Of a stretch of 64,000 nucleotides of DNA, positions 36,327 to 46,215 are shown piece after piece. Source of the DNA: Campylobacter concisus (lineage in GTDB: Bacteria; Campylobacterota; Campylobacteria; Campylobacterales; Campylobacteraceae); the NCBI RefSeq assembly GCF_003048775.2, contig NZ_CP049272.1, positions 1,488,001 to 1,552,000 on the forward strand. The letters run 5' to 3'. The notes below the pieces were generated by a model. The model searched no databases. It was not told where the DNA came from and saw nothing but the letters and a program-made list of their open reading frames with translations. The translations under genes and the position numbers were made by a program. Within the stretch, counting starts at the first letter, position 1. The number at the start of each line of letters is the position of its first letter.

Positions 36327-37205
36327 CTAAAATTCTCCGCTCATTTTATCTTTATAGTTACTTAAACTATTTTTTCGCTCTTCTAAAAATGAGCTTAGTT
36401 TTTTCTTGTTCTCTTCGAAAAATATAGCAAAATCTTGCTCATTTTGTATCTTGTCTTCACCAAAGCTATCAAGCATTACATTTGAGCTACCAACTATCAC
36501 CAAATAACGCCTATTTTCATAGCTTAATAGCATTAGCTTATTCGTGCGATCAAGATACTTTTCATATATTATATTGACGTTACTATTTTGATTTTTAAGT
36601 AGCCAGTTCATTGATTTTGTATCATTTTGAGACTGATTTCTAGGTGCTTTAAATCCGCCAAAATCATTACTCTTTGAAGTAATATATCTTTTAAATACAT
36701 ATAAAAATATAAGAAGCGCAATAAGCACACTTAAGACTATAAAATACCTTGAGTCTATATTTAACATAGGCTCTTCATCTATCTTTGGAGTGCTAGGGCT
36801 CTCTATTTTTGCACTAGCTTGAGGCATATTTTGTATTTGAGGTTTTGCATTTTTTAAAGTTACACGAATGCGGAGCCCAAAACTATCAGTTGTCTTTGAT
36901 GCATTTACGATAATAGCATCGTTTGAGCGCAAATTTAAGACAAGTGAGTTTTGCTTTGGCTCTATCTCAAGCTCTTGAATAATCTTTGAGTTTATATCTT
37001 TACTAGCACTTTGATCGTAATTTAGCGAATTTAATATCAAAGATGTTGTGTCTTTTTCGCGCTTTTGAAAGATATTTCCTTCATAAGGTGCATCAAAGCT
37101 AAGCATAATATCGACTCTATCAGCACGTTCATAGATATTGTAAGTTAATAGGTTTGAAGCTAAAATTTGAGTTGCAAAAAGTAAGAAAAATAGTATAAAT
37201 TTCAT
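36327..37205 (-). CDS. FliO-like flagellar export membrane protein
   Basis: 292 residues. The first 16 form a signal peptide (FILFFLLFATQILAS). Residues 20-115 are a periplasmic beta-rich domain like AMIN. A Pro/Ser linker follows, then one transmembrane segment around 150-170 (YFIVLSVLIALLIFLYVF). The cytoplasmic end contains NVNIIYEKYLDRTNKLMLLSYENRRYLVIVG, broken here by description: the R/K-rich start and YLVIVG are the FliO-type core. It lies 4 bases inside the fliN end, as in C. jejuni Cj0351-Cj0352. FliO assists assembly of the FliPQR export gate. Homology is by layout and context. Confidence 0.65.
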   Translation of the reverse strand: MKFILFFLLFATQILASNLLTYNIYERADRVDIMLSFDAPYEGNIFQKREKDTTSLILNSLNYDQSASKDINSKIIQELEIEPKQNSLVLNLRSNDAIIVNASKTTDSFGLRIRVTLKNAKPQIQNMPQASAKIESPSTPKIDEEPMLNIDSRYFIVLSVLIALLIFLYVFKRYITSKSNDFGGFKAPRNQSQNDTKSMNWLLKNQNSNVNIIYEKYLDRTNKLMLLSYENRRYLVIVGSSNVMLDSFGEDKIQNEQDFAIFFEENKKKLSSFLEERKNSLSNYKDKMSGEF

Positions 37206-37519
37206 AAAAGTTCTTTTTTGAAGTATTGAATAACTGACTTTGAATCCAAAATTTCATTTATCCTGATGGCTAAATTTTTCTCATAAACCATTACTTCGCC
37301 TTTTCCAAAAATTCTATTATTTATATATAGCTCCACACTCTCACCAGCTGGCTTTTCGAGGTCTATAACCGAGCCAGCTTCAAATTTCAAAAGTTCATTT
37401 ATGCTAACCGTGGTAGTTCCTAGCTCAGCTATGAAATCAACGCTTATATCCATAAGCTCATCATAGCTCTTAAAAAGCCCTAGCTGCTCTAGCGTCTCTA
37501 TCGCACTCTCGTCGTTCAT
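37202..37519 (-). CDS. fliN: Flagellar motor switch protein FliN
   Basis: 105 residues, the size of a minimal FliN. DISVDFIAELGTTTVSINEL, LEKPAGESVELYINNRIFGK and VYEKNLAIRINEIL form the SpoA fold of the C-ring protein. It works with FliM and FliG (not in this window) in torque and switching at the flagellar base. Its start overlaps the stop of the CheX-like gene as ATGA and its stop overlaps the FliO-like start. Confidence 0.93.
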   Translation of the reverse strand: MNDESAIETLEQLGLFKSYDELMDISVDFIAELGTTTVSINELLKFEAGSVIDLEKPAGESVELYINNRIFGKGEVMVYEKNLAIRINEILDSKSVIQYFKKELL

Positions 37520-37935
37520 TGTATGTCATAGCCTATTTGAAATGTTCTATTTTTTATTTTATATACAAATTTCTCTTTTAGCTTGATGCCAAAATTTTCA
37601 ACTTCGCCTAAAAATTCAGGCGTCCCGAGCTTATAAGCATTTGGCTCTTTTTCATTTAGTAAATTTTTAGCTTTGCCAATGATCTGATTTGCTATCTCTT
37701 TACAAAGATCGTCTAGATCACCACCATCAACATCTTCGTGACCAAAAAAGGCATTCATGAAAATTTTCAAAGTATCTTTTTTAAAAAATAGGTAAAAATG
37801 ATACTCGCTTTTGCCCTTATAGACTGGTATGCTAGCTCCGTAAAATCCTTTACCTAGACTCTTACCAAACTCTAAATCTAGTCCTAAAGTATCCTTGCAA
37901 AGATAGCTTGTAGCTTCATCTATAACTTTTCTCAT
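37516..37935 (-). CDS. CheX-like protein linked to fliN
   Basis: 139 residues. GGDLDDLCKEIANQIIGKAK has the ExxN pair (Glu80, Asn83) that CheC/CheX/FliY phosphatases use to remove phosphate from CheY. GASIPVYKGKSEYHFYLFF and the rest fit a single CheC-like alpha/beta unit. Translational coupling to fliN fits a role at the switch. In C. jejuni the corresponding open frame (Cj0350) is annotated only as hypothetical as I recall. CheX-type activity is an inference from the motif. Confidence 0.6.
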   Translation of the reverse strand: MRKVIDEATSYLCKDTLGLDLEFGKSLGKGFYGASIPVYKGKSEYHFYLFFKKDTLKIFMNAFFGHEDVDGGDLDDLCKEIANQIIGKAKNLLNEKEPNAYKLGTPEFLGEVENFGIKLKEKFVYKIKNRTFQIGYDIQ

Positions 37936-38013
37936 ATCTCTTCCTTAAGACTTGAAATGCATTTTCAATTATACTTTGGCTTTACTAAATTAGCTATAAA
38001 TTTATTAAGCATT

Positions 38014-38763
38014 TTAAAAGAGTTTATCTATCTCTTTTACTAGCTTTTCACCACTAAATTCGGCACAAAGCTTAACTATCTGCGTACCTATGATTGCTCC
38101 GTCAGCATATTTTTTCACTTCGCTAACATCATCTTTATTTTTGATGCCAAAGCCCACAGCCACTGGCAGATCGCTCTTTTTCTTAAGCTCTAGGACCAAA
38201 TTTTTTATCCTATCTTCATCAGCCCTTTTTGAACCGCTAACGCCGATCGCACCAAGAGCGTAGATAAATCCTGAGCCAAATTTTAAAATTCCATCCGCTC
38301 TACTACCAGATGTGACGCTGATAAGTGGTATCAGGCTTAAATTTAGCTCTTTGCATTTTAGAGCAAATTCCTCGCACTCCTCGCAAGGCAGATCCGGCAC
38401 GATAAAGCCGCTAACTCCAGCCTCAACTGATCTTTTTAGAAATTTATCAACACCGTAAGCAAAGATGATGTTGTAATAAACCAGAAAAACGAGTGGTTTT
38501 ATCACTTTTGCCTTACAACTCTCAAGCATATCAAAGACAACGTCGGTATTTACGCCATTTTGCACCGTCTCAAAGCTAGCTTGCGCGATGAGTTTTCCGT
38601 CAGCCAGTGGGTCAGAGTAAGGGATGCCGATCTCGACTAGATCAAGTGTGCTCTCATCTAAATTCTCTAAAAATTCCTTCGTTTTTTCTAGGCTTGGATA
38701 TCCAGCTACGATGTAGCCGATGTTTGCTTTTTTGCCGCTAAATGCACTTTTTATCTTATCCAT
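38014..38763 (-). CDS. trpA: Tryptophan synthase alpha subunit
   Basis: 249 residues. [32 protein letters not shown] (catalytic Glu and Asp) and [14 protein letters not shown] are family blocks. It cleaves indole-3-glycerol phosphate to indole for TrpB. It overlaps trpB by 8 bases and is the last gene of the minus-strand trpGD-F-B-A group. Confidence 0.96.
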   Translation of the reverse strand: MDKIKSAFSGKKANIGYIVAGYPSLEKTKEFLENLDESTLDLVEIGIPYSDPLADGKLIAQASFETVQNGVNTDVVFDMLESCKAKVIKPLVFLVYYNIIFAYGVDKFLKRSVEAGVSGFIVPDLPCEECEEFALKCKELNLSLIPLISVTSGSRADGILKFGSGFIYALGAIGVSGSKRADEDRIKNLVLELKKKSDLPVAVGFGIKNKDDVSEVKKYADGAIIGTQIVKLCAEFSGEKLVKEIDKLF

Positions 38764-39937
38764 AAATTTTTCCTTTTTCGTAGCCTATAACTGTGTTTAT
38801 ATCCTTATCGCCCCTGCCTGAGACGTTTACGACGATGACGCTTTTTTTATCTAGTTTTGGGCAAAGCTTTTCTAGATATGCCAGTGCATGCGCGCTCTCG
38901 ATGGCTGGGATGATACCCTCCATCTTGCTTAGAAAATACAAGGCATTTATACACTCATCGTCGGTTACGGCTTCGTATTTTACCCTTTTGATGTCGTTTA
39001 AGTGGGCGTGCTCTGGGCCGATGCCTGGGTAGTCTAGGCCTGCTGAAATGCTATGCACTGGCGAGATCATACCGTACTCATCTTGCAACACGGTCGTTTT
39101 CATGCCGTGGATGATGCCGGTTTTACCTTTGCTAAGCGTAGCTGCGTGATAAGGCGTCTCTATGCCAAGGCCACCAGCTTCTATACCTACTAAATTTACG
39201 CTCTTATCGTCCAAAAACGCGCTAAAAATGCCAATAGCATTGCTGCCGCCACCAACGCAAGCGATGACGTAATCCGCCTTTTTGCCGTAGTCTGCAAGCT
39301 GAGCTTTGGCCTCTGTGCCGATCACGCTTTGAAAATCACGCACGATCTTTGGATATGGGTGTGGGCCAACAGCTGAGCCAATGACATAAAACGCGCTTTC
39401 TATCTCATTTACCCACGCTTGTATGGCCGCAGTAGTCGCCTCTTTTAGCGTTTTTAAGCCATCTTCTACGCTCACCACTTTTGCGCCAAGAAGCTGCATA
39501 CGAAAGGCATTTAGCTGCTGTCTAGCCACGTCTGTTGCGCCCATATAGACATCACACTCTAAACCAAAAAGTGCCGCTGCAGTCGCTGTTGCCACGCCGT
39601 GCTGACCAGCTCCAGTCTCAGCTAAAATTTTCTTTTTACCCATCTTTTTAGCAAGTAGCGCTTGAGCCAGGGCGTTATTTATCTTGTGCGCGCCCGTGTG
39701 GTTTAGATCCTCACGCTTGAGGTAAATTTCATGTCCGTAGTGCTCGCTTAGGCGCTTTGCAAAAAAGAGCGGACTAGGCCTGCCAACGTAGTTTTTCAAA
39801 AGATCATCAAGCTCGTCTTTAAACTCTTTTGTCTTTGCGATGCTCTCATAAGCATTTTCTAGCTCATCAAGGGCAAACATCACCGTCTCAGGCACGAACT
39901 GCCCGCCAAATTTTCCAAAATACGCCTTACTATTCAT
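38756..39937 (-). CDS. trpB: Tryptophan synthase beta subunit
   Basis: 393 residues. [20 protein letters not shown] is the TrpB start; [19 protein letters not shown] carries the pyridoxal-phosphate Lys, and [12 protein letters not shown] the phosphate-binding loop. It condenses indole with serine to tryptophan. It overlaps trpF and trpA by 8 bases on each side. Confidence 0.97.
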   Translation of the reverse strand: MNSKAYFGKFGGQFVPETVMFALDELENAYESIAKTKEFKDELDDLLKNYVGRPSPLFFAKRLSEHYGHEIYLKREDLNHTGAHKINNALAQALLAKKMGKKKILAETGAGQHGVATATAAALFGLECDVYMGATDVARQQLNAFRMQLLGAKVVSVEDGLKTLKEATTAAIQAWVNEIESAFYVIGSAVGPHPYPKIVRDFQSVIGTEAKAQLADYGKKADYVIACVGGGSNAIGIFSAFLDDKSVNLVGIEAGGLGIETPYHAATLSKGKTGIIHGMKTTVLQDEYGMISPVHSISAGLDYPGIGPEHAHLNDIKRVKYEAVTDDECINALYFLSKMEGIIPAIESAHALAYLEKLCPKLDKKSVIVVNVSGRGDKDINTVIGYEKGKIYG

Positions 39938-40541
39938 CTTCTACCTCACCTATGATCTTTAAAATTCTCTCTATCTTTTGCGCATCTTTTATGCCGTTTT
40001 CGTCCTCGACTTTTGAGTTGATATCGACTAGATATGGCTTAAATTTGAGCGCCTCTTTTATGTTGTGCTCGCCTATGCCCCCAGCCATGCCAAATTTAAA
40101 CTTAACCTCTTTTAAAATTTCCCACTCAAAGCTAGTGCCGTTTCCGCCAGCATTTTCGCCCTTGCAGTCAAAAAGCGCCATATCAAAATGCTTAAAATCA
40201 ACCTCTGGCAAGCTATCTTTCACGCTAAAAACCTGCCAAATCTCAAGCCCCATATCTTTTAAATTTGCCTCTAAATTTTCACTCACCGCTCCATGCACCT
40301 GAGCCACGTCAAGACCAGCAAACTGGCAAATTTCCATTATCTCACAATCACTTTGCTCCGCAAAAACGCCAACTACTTTTTTGCCCTTGCTGTGAGCAAA
40401 TTTTGCTATCTGCCTAGCTAAATTTAGCTCAACCTTTCTTTTGCTTTTGGCAAAGATTAATCCGATAAAATCAACATCTAAAGCGCAAACCGCACTTGCC
40501 TCATCTAGCGTTTTGATGCCGCAAATTTTAACTAGTGCCAT
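39930..40541 (-). CDS. trpF: Phosphoribosylanthranilate isomerase
   Basis: 203 residues. [15 protein letters not shown] has the catalytic Cys of [24 protein letters not shown] and [11 protein letters not shown] match TrpF. Third step of tryptophan synthesis. In many bacteria it is fused to TrpC; here it is separate, and no trpC is in the window. Overlaps trpGD by 14 bases. Confidence 0.94.
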   Translation of the reverse strand: MALVKICGIKTLDEASAVCALDVDFIGLIFAKSKRKVELNLARQIAKFAHSKGKKVVGVFAEQSDCEIMEICQFAGLDVAQVHGAVSENLEANLKDMGLEIWQVFSVKDSLPEVDFKHFDMALFDCKGENAGGNGTSFEWEILKEVKFKFGMAGGIGEHNIKEALKFKPYLVDINSKVEDENGIKDAQKIERILKIIGEVEDE

Positions 40542-42144
40542 TAGCCCCAGCCTTTATAAACTCTTCATAAAATTTATACGCCTTGCCAGAATTTATCGCT
40601 TCAAGCACCATTTTTTTGGCCTCGTCTGGGCTCTTTGCACCATCAGCTGCGTAGAGTGCAAACATCGCATTAAAGACCACGATGTCAAATTTTGCCCCCT
40701 GTTCCTCGCCTTTTAGCGTGCGGATCAATGTTTTGGCGTTTTCTTCAGGTGTGCCACCCTCGATGTCGCTGTGAAGCGCTCTTTTAAAGCCAAACTGCTC
40801 TGGCGTGATGCTATACTCAAAAATTTCGCCATTTTTTAACTCCACAACGCTTGTTTCGCTACAAAGCGTGATCTCGTCTAGTCCGTCATCGCCGCGAACG
40901 ACCAAAGCGTGCTTTCTACCAAGAATCTTAAGCGTCTGGGCGTAGAGCTTTAGCACTGGTTTGTGATAGACGCCAACTAGCTGGTTTGTAAGGTTTAAAT
41001 TTGGATTTAAAAGCGGCCCAAGCACGTTAAATACGGTTCTTATGCCAAGTCTTTGACGCACTTCTCTCACCTCGCCAACTAACGGGTGGAAAAATGGCGC
41101 GTGGAAAAAGGCTAAATTTTTACTAGCTAAATTTTCGCGCTGTTTTGCCAGTGATTTTTCACTTTTTACACCTAAAATTTCAAGCACATCAGAGCTGCCT
41201 GACTTGCTTGAAACTGCCTTATTGCCGTGTTTTGCGACCTTTACGCCAAGACTTGCGAGGATAAATGCCACAGTAGTTGAGATATTTATCGTCTTAAAGC
41301 CGTCGCCGCCAGTGCCACAAAGATCGATCATAGGCGTATCGTCGCGGTAAGTTTGCGAGTATTTTAAGATATTTTTTGCAAGTGCAGCGAGGCTTTTTGG
41401 ATAGAGGCTCTTTTCGCTAATGAGAACCAAAAGGGCTGAAAGCTGCACTATCTCGTACTCTTTGCTGGCTATTATCTCGCAAATTTGCTCAAAGTCGCTA
41501 TCATCAAGTGGAATGCTCTCTTGAAGCTTTATAAGATATGGCTTAAGAGAGCGAATTTTTGGCTCTTTTACCTCATCTTTTGCCTTGTAATTTATAAAAT
41601 TTTCAACGATCTTTTTGCCGTATTGTGTGAAGTAGCTCTCGGGGTGAAACTGGATGCCAAAGATCGGCTTATCTTTAACGCTAAGTGCCATAACTAAGCC
41701 ATCATCGCTCACCGCATCAGCGCTTAAGCTAGCTGGGAGCTCATCGACATAGAGCGAGTGGTAGCGCATAACCTCAAAGCGCTCAGGCAGCCCTGCAAAG
41801 AGTAGCTCTTTGTTTTTCACGTCGATAAATGAGGTCTTGCCGTGAAGTGGGTCATCTAGTCTTTTTATCTTTGCGCCAAAACTAAGTCCTATGGCCTGGT
41901 GTCCAAGGCAAATGCCAAGCACCGGCACGCCAAGGTCGGCTTTTAGAATTTCTAAACAAACTCCGCTATCTTTTGGGTGCTTTGGCCCTGGGCTTAGGAT
42001 GATCTTACTTGGGTTTAGTTTTTTGATCTCTTCAAGCGTTATCTTGTCGTTTCTAACGCATCTAACCTCTTCATTAGTGAGCTCTTTTACGTACTGCTCG
42101 ACGTTGAAGACAAAACTATCGTAGTTATCTATAAGTAAAATCAA
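40528..42144 (-). CDS. trpD: Fused anthranilate synthase glutamine amidotransferase / anthranilate phosphoribosyltransferase
   Basis: 538 residues. Residues 1-190 are a class I glutamine amidotransferase: LIDNYDSFVFN, GICLGHQAIGLSFG with the nucleophilic Cys, and FGIQFHPESYFT with the His-x-Glu. Residues 205-538 are the phosphoribosyltransferase, with IDLCGTGGDGFKTINISTT binding PRPP and FFHAPFFHPL. The same TrpG-D fusion exists in C. jejuni and E. coli. The amidotransferase needs TrpE for activity. In C. jejuni trpE lies directly upstream; here recR lies there, so trpE must be elsewhere or lost. Confidence 0.95.
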   Translation of the reverse strand: MILLIDNYDSFVFNVEQYVKELTNEEVRCVRNDKITLEEIKKLNPSKIILSPGPKHPKDSGVCLEILKADLGVPVLGICLGHQAIGLSFGAKIKRLDDPLHGKTSFIDVKNKELLFAGLPERFEVMRYHSLYVDELPASLSADAVSDDGLVMALSVKDKPIFGIQFHPESYFTQYGKKIVENFINYKAKDEVKEPKIRSLKPYLIKLQESIPLDDSDFEQICEIIASKEYEIVQLSALLVLISEKSLYPKSLAALAKNILKYSQTYRDDTPMIDLCGTGGDGFKTINISTTVAFILASLGVKVAKHGNKAVSSKSGSSDVLEILGVKSEKSLAKQRENLASKNLAFFHAPFFHPLVGEVREVRQRLGIRTVFNVLGPLLNPNLNLTNQLVGVYHKPVLKLYAQTLKILGRKHALVVRGDDGLDEITLCSETSVVELKNGEIFEYSITPEQFGFKRALHSDIEGGTPEENAKTLIRTLKGEEQGAKFDIVVFNAMFALYAADGAKSPDEAKKMVLEAINSGKAYKFYEEFIKAGANGTS

Positions 42145-42227
42145 TCTCTATCCTTTTAAATTTAGCGGCGGCTGCGCGGACTAAATATTATAAATTTAGG
42201 TGAGATTATAACTAAAAGAAATTTTAA

Positions 42228-42800
42228 TTAGGCTTTTGTACGGCTTTCGTAGGCTTTTAAAAGTGAAAGCATGTCGACGTTTTCTAAATTTACACCAGTT
42301 GGCACGCCCTGAGCGATCTTGCTAAATGAAATTTCACTCATACCAAGCTTGTCCTCGACATAAAGCATGAGCGCGTCTGAATTTAGCCCCGGCGTAAAGG
42401 CAAAAACGACCTCTTTTGAACCATTTTGCGTGATAGCGCTTCGCAGCCTCTCTATGGCATCTTCGTCGATCTCATCAAGTACAAAATAAAGTCCATTGTA
42501 GATGCCATTTTGCTCAAAAACCAAGATATCTTTTGGACTTTCAACCAGCAAGATGACGTCGCTGTCCCTACTCTCATCGCTGCAAATGTCACAAATTTCA
42601 TTTTCGCTTAGCCCGCCACAACGCTCACAGCGCTTGATAAATCTCACCGCGTCTTCGATATTTTGAGCGAGCCTTAGCCCTGCAAAGCTATCTTGCATGC
42701 AGACAAAATAGGCAAACCTTGCGGCTGATTTTTTACCAACACCAGGGAGCTTTGCAAAAGACTCAGTTAGTTCGTTAAATTTTTCTAAGCCTCTTTTCAT
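42228..42800 (-). CDS. recR: Recombination protein RecR
   Basis: 190 residues. LTESFAKLPGVGKKSAARFAY is the helix-hairpin-helix start, CERCGGLSENEICDIC the four-Cys zinc finger, and DVILLVESPKDILVFE the Toprim domain. GVPTGVNLENVD is the C-terminal Walker-like block. RecR works with RecO at single-strand gaps. Start overlaps the racS stop by 4 bases; the 83 bases to trpGD contain no clear terminator. Confidence 0.95.
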   Translation of the reverse strand: MKRGLEKFNELTESFAKLPGVGKKSAARFAYFVCMQDSFAGLRLAQNIEDAVRFIKRCERCGGLSENEICDICSDESRDSDVILLVESPKDILVFEQNGIYNGLYFVLDEIDEDAIERLRSAITQNGSKEVVFAFTPGLNSDALMLYVEDKLGMSEISFSKIAQGVPTGVNLENVDMLSLLKAYESRTKA

Positions 42801-44053
42801 GCTCGCTTCACCTTTGATCTAAGTAAAATTTTAAATACATGATAGCCGTCATCATAGTCATAAACAAGCTCAAATTTTTGCATCTGACAAATTTGCTCGA
42901 TGATATAAAGTCCAAGCCCCATACCACTTCCTGCACTCACCTTATCGCCTCTAACAAAGGCTTGTTTGTAGTAGTCAATCGGATGATTTAGCTTTTTGCC
43001 TAAATTTTTAACCGCTATAAATTCGCTATCGCAGATCAAGATGGCCTTTTTGTCCTCTGCGTATTTTAGGGCATTGTCTATCAAATTTTTAATCGCCAAA
43101 CTAAAAAGCTGAAAATCCACTCTTAATATGACGTCATCTCTGATGTCGCAGCTCACTCGCTCTTCAAATTTATCAAGCATGAGCATATCCTGCACCTGCT
43201 CTAAAATGAGCGAGAAATGGCACTCTTGATAGTTTAGCGCGTAGCTTTTAGAAAGGAGCTGCTCGACCTTGCTAAATTCATTTATCAGCATCTCAAGTCG
43301 CTCAAAAACGTTTATGAGCCTCATCTTTTGGGTCTCATTTGCAACCATTTCAGAGACGATCCTACCTTTGCCAATCGGAGTCTTTAGCTCATGCATGATC
43401 GCACGCAAAAATAGCTGCCTTGAGCGGATGAGCTCTCTTATCTTGCAAACGGCATTATCAAACTCAACAGCGACTTGTCCGATCTCATCTTGCTCATTTT
43501 CATTTAGCCTAGCCGTCATCGCCATTTCCATATTTCCACTGGCAAATTTTCTGATATCTTTACTAAGTCTTCTAAGTGGTGAAAGACTTCTAAGAACAGA
43601 AACATAAAGTGAGATGAGAAGGGCTGAAACTATCAAAAATGCAACCCAAAGCGGATCATTTACGTGTCTTGCGTCGTTACTTTCAAGAAGTAGCTGAAAA
43701 GATGGGTTTTTAATAAGCAAATACAAATCGCCTTTGTAATTAACTGATTGCACCACTCCAAGAGGTGTGTGCTGCGTAAAAACAACGGTTCCATTTGTGG
43801 CTATTGAAGTGGCTAAATTTTTATTTCCAACATACTCTAAGTAAAAATTTTTAAAATAATGTTCTAAATCTCTTGGGGGATTTCCACGTTCATAGAGTGC
43901 GACAAGATAGTTCATCGCACTTATTTGTCTATCCTTTAGTTTTTCTAAAGCGCTTTCTTGCTGAATGTTTGCAAAAGTTACAAAGAGCAAGCACATCAGC
44001 GAGAAAGCTATGGCAAAGATAATAGTTATCTTCGTAGTTATGGAATATTTCAT
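42797..44053 (-). CDS. racS: Sensor histidine kinase RacS
   Basis: 418 residues. The first transmembrane segment is at about 10-28, and the second is near 136-155 (AFLIVSALLISLYVSVL). Between them lies a periplasmic domain; a HAMP region follows. The phospho-His is in FLRAIMHELKTPIGKGRIV. NLIDNALKYAEDKK is the N box and GSGMGLGLYIIEQ the G2 loop. The gene order dnaJ/racR/racS/recR is the same as in C. jejuni, where RacRS responds to temperature and respiratory conditions. ATGA overlaps on both sides show coupling to racR and recR. Confidence 0.9.
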   Translation of the reverse strand: MKYSITTKITIIFAIAFSLMCLLFVTFANIQQESALEKLKDRQISAMNYLVALYERGNPPRDLEHYFKNFYLEYVGNKNLATSIATNGTVVFTQHTPLGVVQSVNYKGDLYLLIKNPSFQLLLESNDARHVNDPLWVAFLIVSALLISLYVSVLRSLSPLRRLSKDIRKFASGNMEMAMTARLNENEQDEIGQVAVEFDNAVCKIRELIRSRQLFLRAIMHELKTPIGKGRIVSEMVANETQKMRLINVFERLEMLINEFSKVEQLLSKSYALNYQECHFSLILEQVQDMLMLDKFEERVSCDIRDDVILRVDFQLFSLAIKNLIDNALKYAEDKKAILICDSEFIAVKNLGKKLNHPIDYYKQAFVRGDKVSAGSGMGLGLYIIEQICQMQKFELVYDYDDGYHVFKILLRSKVKRA

Positions 44054-44721
44054 CCGATAAGCTTATATCCTATGCCTCTTACTGAAAATATATGTTTTGG
44101 GGCTTTTGAACTATCACCGATTTTTGATCTAAGGCGTCCGATAATAACATCTAAGCTCTTTGAATCTTTATCTTTTAGGCTTTTGCAGTTATAAACTAGC
44201 TGTTCGCGTGATACTGAAAAGCTGTGTTGCTTAATGAGATAAGTTAAAATTTCATACTCAGCTGGAGTAAGTGCCAACGGCTCATTATTAAAGTAAATTT
44301 CGTGGCGTTTATCATCGATCCTAAATGCGCTATCAACGACCTCTTCTTGTACTTCATTTGTCTTTTTGTATCTTCTTATAAGACTTGTGATACGAGCATA
44401 CATCTCTTTTGGATCGTATGGTTTTGGCAAATAATCATCAGCACCGAGCTGAAGACCAACGACCTTGTCGCTAATATCGCTTCTAGCTGAGCTTATGATG
44501 ATAGGAATGTCGTATTTTTGGCGAATTTCTTTACAAACCTCAAGCCCATCAATGCCCGGCAAAGTAAGATCAAGTATTAACAAATCATAGTTTTTTATCC
44601 CAGCACTAAGCCCTAAATAAGGGTCTTCAAAATTCGTAACTTTTATATTAAAACTATCAAGATATTCAGATAAAATTTGTGCAAATTCTGGATCGTCTTC
44701 TATCATTAAAACATTAACCAT
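44050..44721 (-). CDS. racR: Response regulator RacR
   Basis: 223 residues, OmpR family. Receiver: LMIEDDPEFAQ, LLILDLTLPGIDG (phosphoacceptor Asp), and LPKPYDPKEM (Lys). DNA-binding winged helix: EPLALTPAEYEILTYL, and SKSLDVIIGRLRSKIG with VRGIGYKL at the end. Orthologous by sequence and order to RacR of C. jejuni and ArsR of H. pylori. It is divergent from dnaJ with 122 bases between, so the two may share control. Confidence 0.92.
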   Translation of the reverse strand: MVNVLMIEDDPEFAQILSEYLDSFNIKVTNFEDPYLGLSAGIKNYDLLILDLTLPGIDGLEVCKEIRQKYDIPIIISSARSDISDKVVGLQLGADDYLPKPYDPKEMYARITSLIRRYKKTNEVQEEVVDSAFRIDDKRHEIYFNNEPLALTPAEYEILTYLIKQHSFSVSREQLVYNCKSLKDKDSKSLDVIIGRLRSKIGDSSKAPKHIFSVRGIGYKLIG

Positions 44722-44800
44722 GAATTATCCTTTTTATTAAAAATAGTAGAGATTATACGGCAAAAATGTAAATTCTTTTTTAAATTTAAACTTTTTTGGG

Positions 44801-44806
44801 TAAAAT
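44801..44806 (+). promoter_or_regulatory. Candidate -10 box for dnaJ
   Basis: TAAAAT after CTTTTTTGGG, 38 bases before the dnaJ start; AAGGA precedes the GTG. Confidence 0.5.
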
Positions 44807-44843
44807 CCCATATTTAAAATAAGCTTAATTAACAAGGAAAAAT

Positions 44844-45986
44844 GTGGAATTTGACTATTACGAAATCCTTGAAATTTCAAGAAATGCAAGCGGAGATGAG
44901 ATCAAAAAAGCCTTTAGAAGACTTGCTTTAAAATATCACCCAGATAGAAATTCTGGCGACAAAGAGGCTGAACTAAAATTTAAACAGATAAATGAAGCTT
45001 ATCAAGTTTTAAGTGACGAGCAAAAACGCTCTATCTACGACAGATACGGCAAAGAAGGCCTTGAGGGTCGATTTGGTAGCGGTGGCGGATTTAGTGCCGA
45101 TTTTGATCTTTCAGATATTTTTGACTCATTTTTTGGTGGCGGTTTTGCGAGTAGTTCTAGACAGAGAAAAAGATACTCTGAAAAATACTCAGCCGATCTT
45201 GAAATTCCTATAAATTTGGAGTTTAACGAAGCTATTTTTGGTTGCGAAAAAGAGATAAAATTTGATCAAAAAGTACCTTGTCCAACATGCAATGCAACTG
45301 GCAGTAAAGACGGCAAAAGTAAAACTTGCCAGCACTGTGGCGGAAGTGGCAGGATAACACGTGGAAATGGCTTTATGAATATCGTCCAAGAGTGTCCATA
45401 TTGTCACGGAAGCGGTGAAGTAATAAGCGAACCATGCCCCGATTGTAACGCGAAAGCTTATAAAATACAGCAACAAACTGTAAAGATTACCATCCCTGAA
45501 GGCGTTGATAGCGGCATGAGAATGAGAGTAGCTGACAAAGGCAATATCGGCACAAACGGCGTTCAAGGCGATCTTTATGTAAGCATAAACGTAAAAGAAG
45601 ACAAGCATTTCATTCGCCACAACGACGATGTTTATCTAGAAATTCCTGTCTTTTTCACGCAAGCTATACTTGGCGAGAGTATAAAAATTCCAACGCTTCG
45701 AGGAGAAACTGAGCTAAAACTACCTGTTGGAGCAAAGGATAAGCAGCAATTTATCTTTGAAAATGAAGGTATAAAAAGTGTAAATTCGCGCAAAAAAGGT
45801 AGGCTAGTAGCACAAATTTCTATTCAAACGCCTGAAAAACTAAGCGATGAGCAAAAAGAGCTTTTAAATAAGCTTCAAGCTAGCTTTGGTATAGAATCGG
45901 GCAAATCAAATACCGATGAAAGCGTCTTTGATAAGATAAAAAGCTGGTTTAAAGGCGATGAGCCAAAAGGCAAAAAGAAAAAATAA
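44844..45986 (+). CDS. dnaJ: Chaperone DnaJ
   Basis: 380 residues from GTG 44844; an ATG two bases earlier is out of frame. J domain with HPD at 32-34 (LKYHPDRN), Gly/Phe-rich region ([12 protein letters not shown]), then the zinc domain: [24 protein letters not shown] and CPDCNAKA. The fourth repeat lacks the usual final Gly residues but keeps both Cys. C-terminal substrate-binding domains follow, and the protein ends in a Lys-rich tail. It is a cochaperone of DnaK (not in the window). Confidence 0.96.
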   Translation: MEFDYYEILEISRNASGDEIKKAFRRLALKYHPDRNSGDKEAELKFKQINEAYQVLSDEQKRSIYDRYGKEGLEGRFGSGGGFSADFDLSDIFDSFFGGGFASSSRQRKRYSEKYSADLEIPINLEFNEAIFGCEKEIKFDQKVPCPTCNATGSKDGKSKTCQHCGGSGRITRGNGFMNIVQECPYCHGSGEVISEPCPDCNAKAYKIQQQTVKITIPEGVDSGMRMRVADKGNIGTNGVQGDLYVSINVKEDKHFIRHNDDVYLEIPVFFTQAILGESIKIPTLRGETELKLPVGAKDKQQFIFENEGIKSVNSRKKGRLVAQISIQTPEKLSDEQKELLNKLQASFGIESGKSNTDESVFDKIKSWFKGDEPKGKKKK

Positions 45987-45991
45987 ATTTA

Positions 45992-46023
45992 AATTTGTGA
46001 CGTTAAATTTGACGTCACAAATT
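45992..46023 (+). terminator. Hairpin after dnaJ, likely terminator
   Basis: AATTTGTGACGT (45992-46003) pairs perfectly with ACGTCACAAATT (46012-46023) around an 8-base loop. CTTTC follows rather than a clean U-run. Starts 6 bases after the dnaJ stop. Confidence 0.6.
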
Positions 46024-46072
46024 CTTTCAAAATAAATTTTATATATCCTAATTTTTACAAGTAAATTTCATA

Positions 46073-46196
46073 CAAATTTTAAAATTTCATAAGCGAGCAA
46101 TTTCAGCTCTAAAATTTGAGCTAAGCGGTAAATGAAGCCAAATTTTAGTAGTCAATTCTTGCGAGTGAATGAAAGTTTTAAAATTTACAAAGCAAT
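46073..46196. repeat. Long imperfect palindromic repeat, copy A
   Basis: About 124 bases. Ends are inverted: CAAATTTTAAAATTTCAT on the left, ATGAAAGTTTTAAAATTT on the right. An inner pair also mirrors: CTCTAAAATTTGAGCT against AGCCAAATTTTAGTAG. The same order of blocks recurs in copies B and C, so this is a repeated unit able to form one long hairpin. It has no open frame. Resembles a small palindromic intergenic element of MITE or REP kind; identity unknown. Confidence 0.7.
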
Positions 46197-46215
46197 CTAG
46201 TTAAATTTAAATGCT

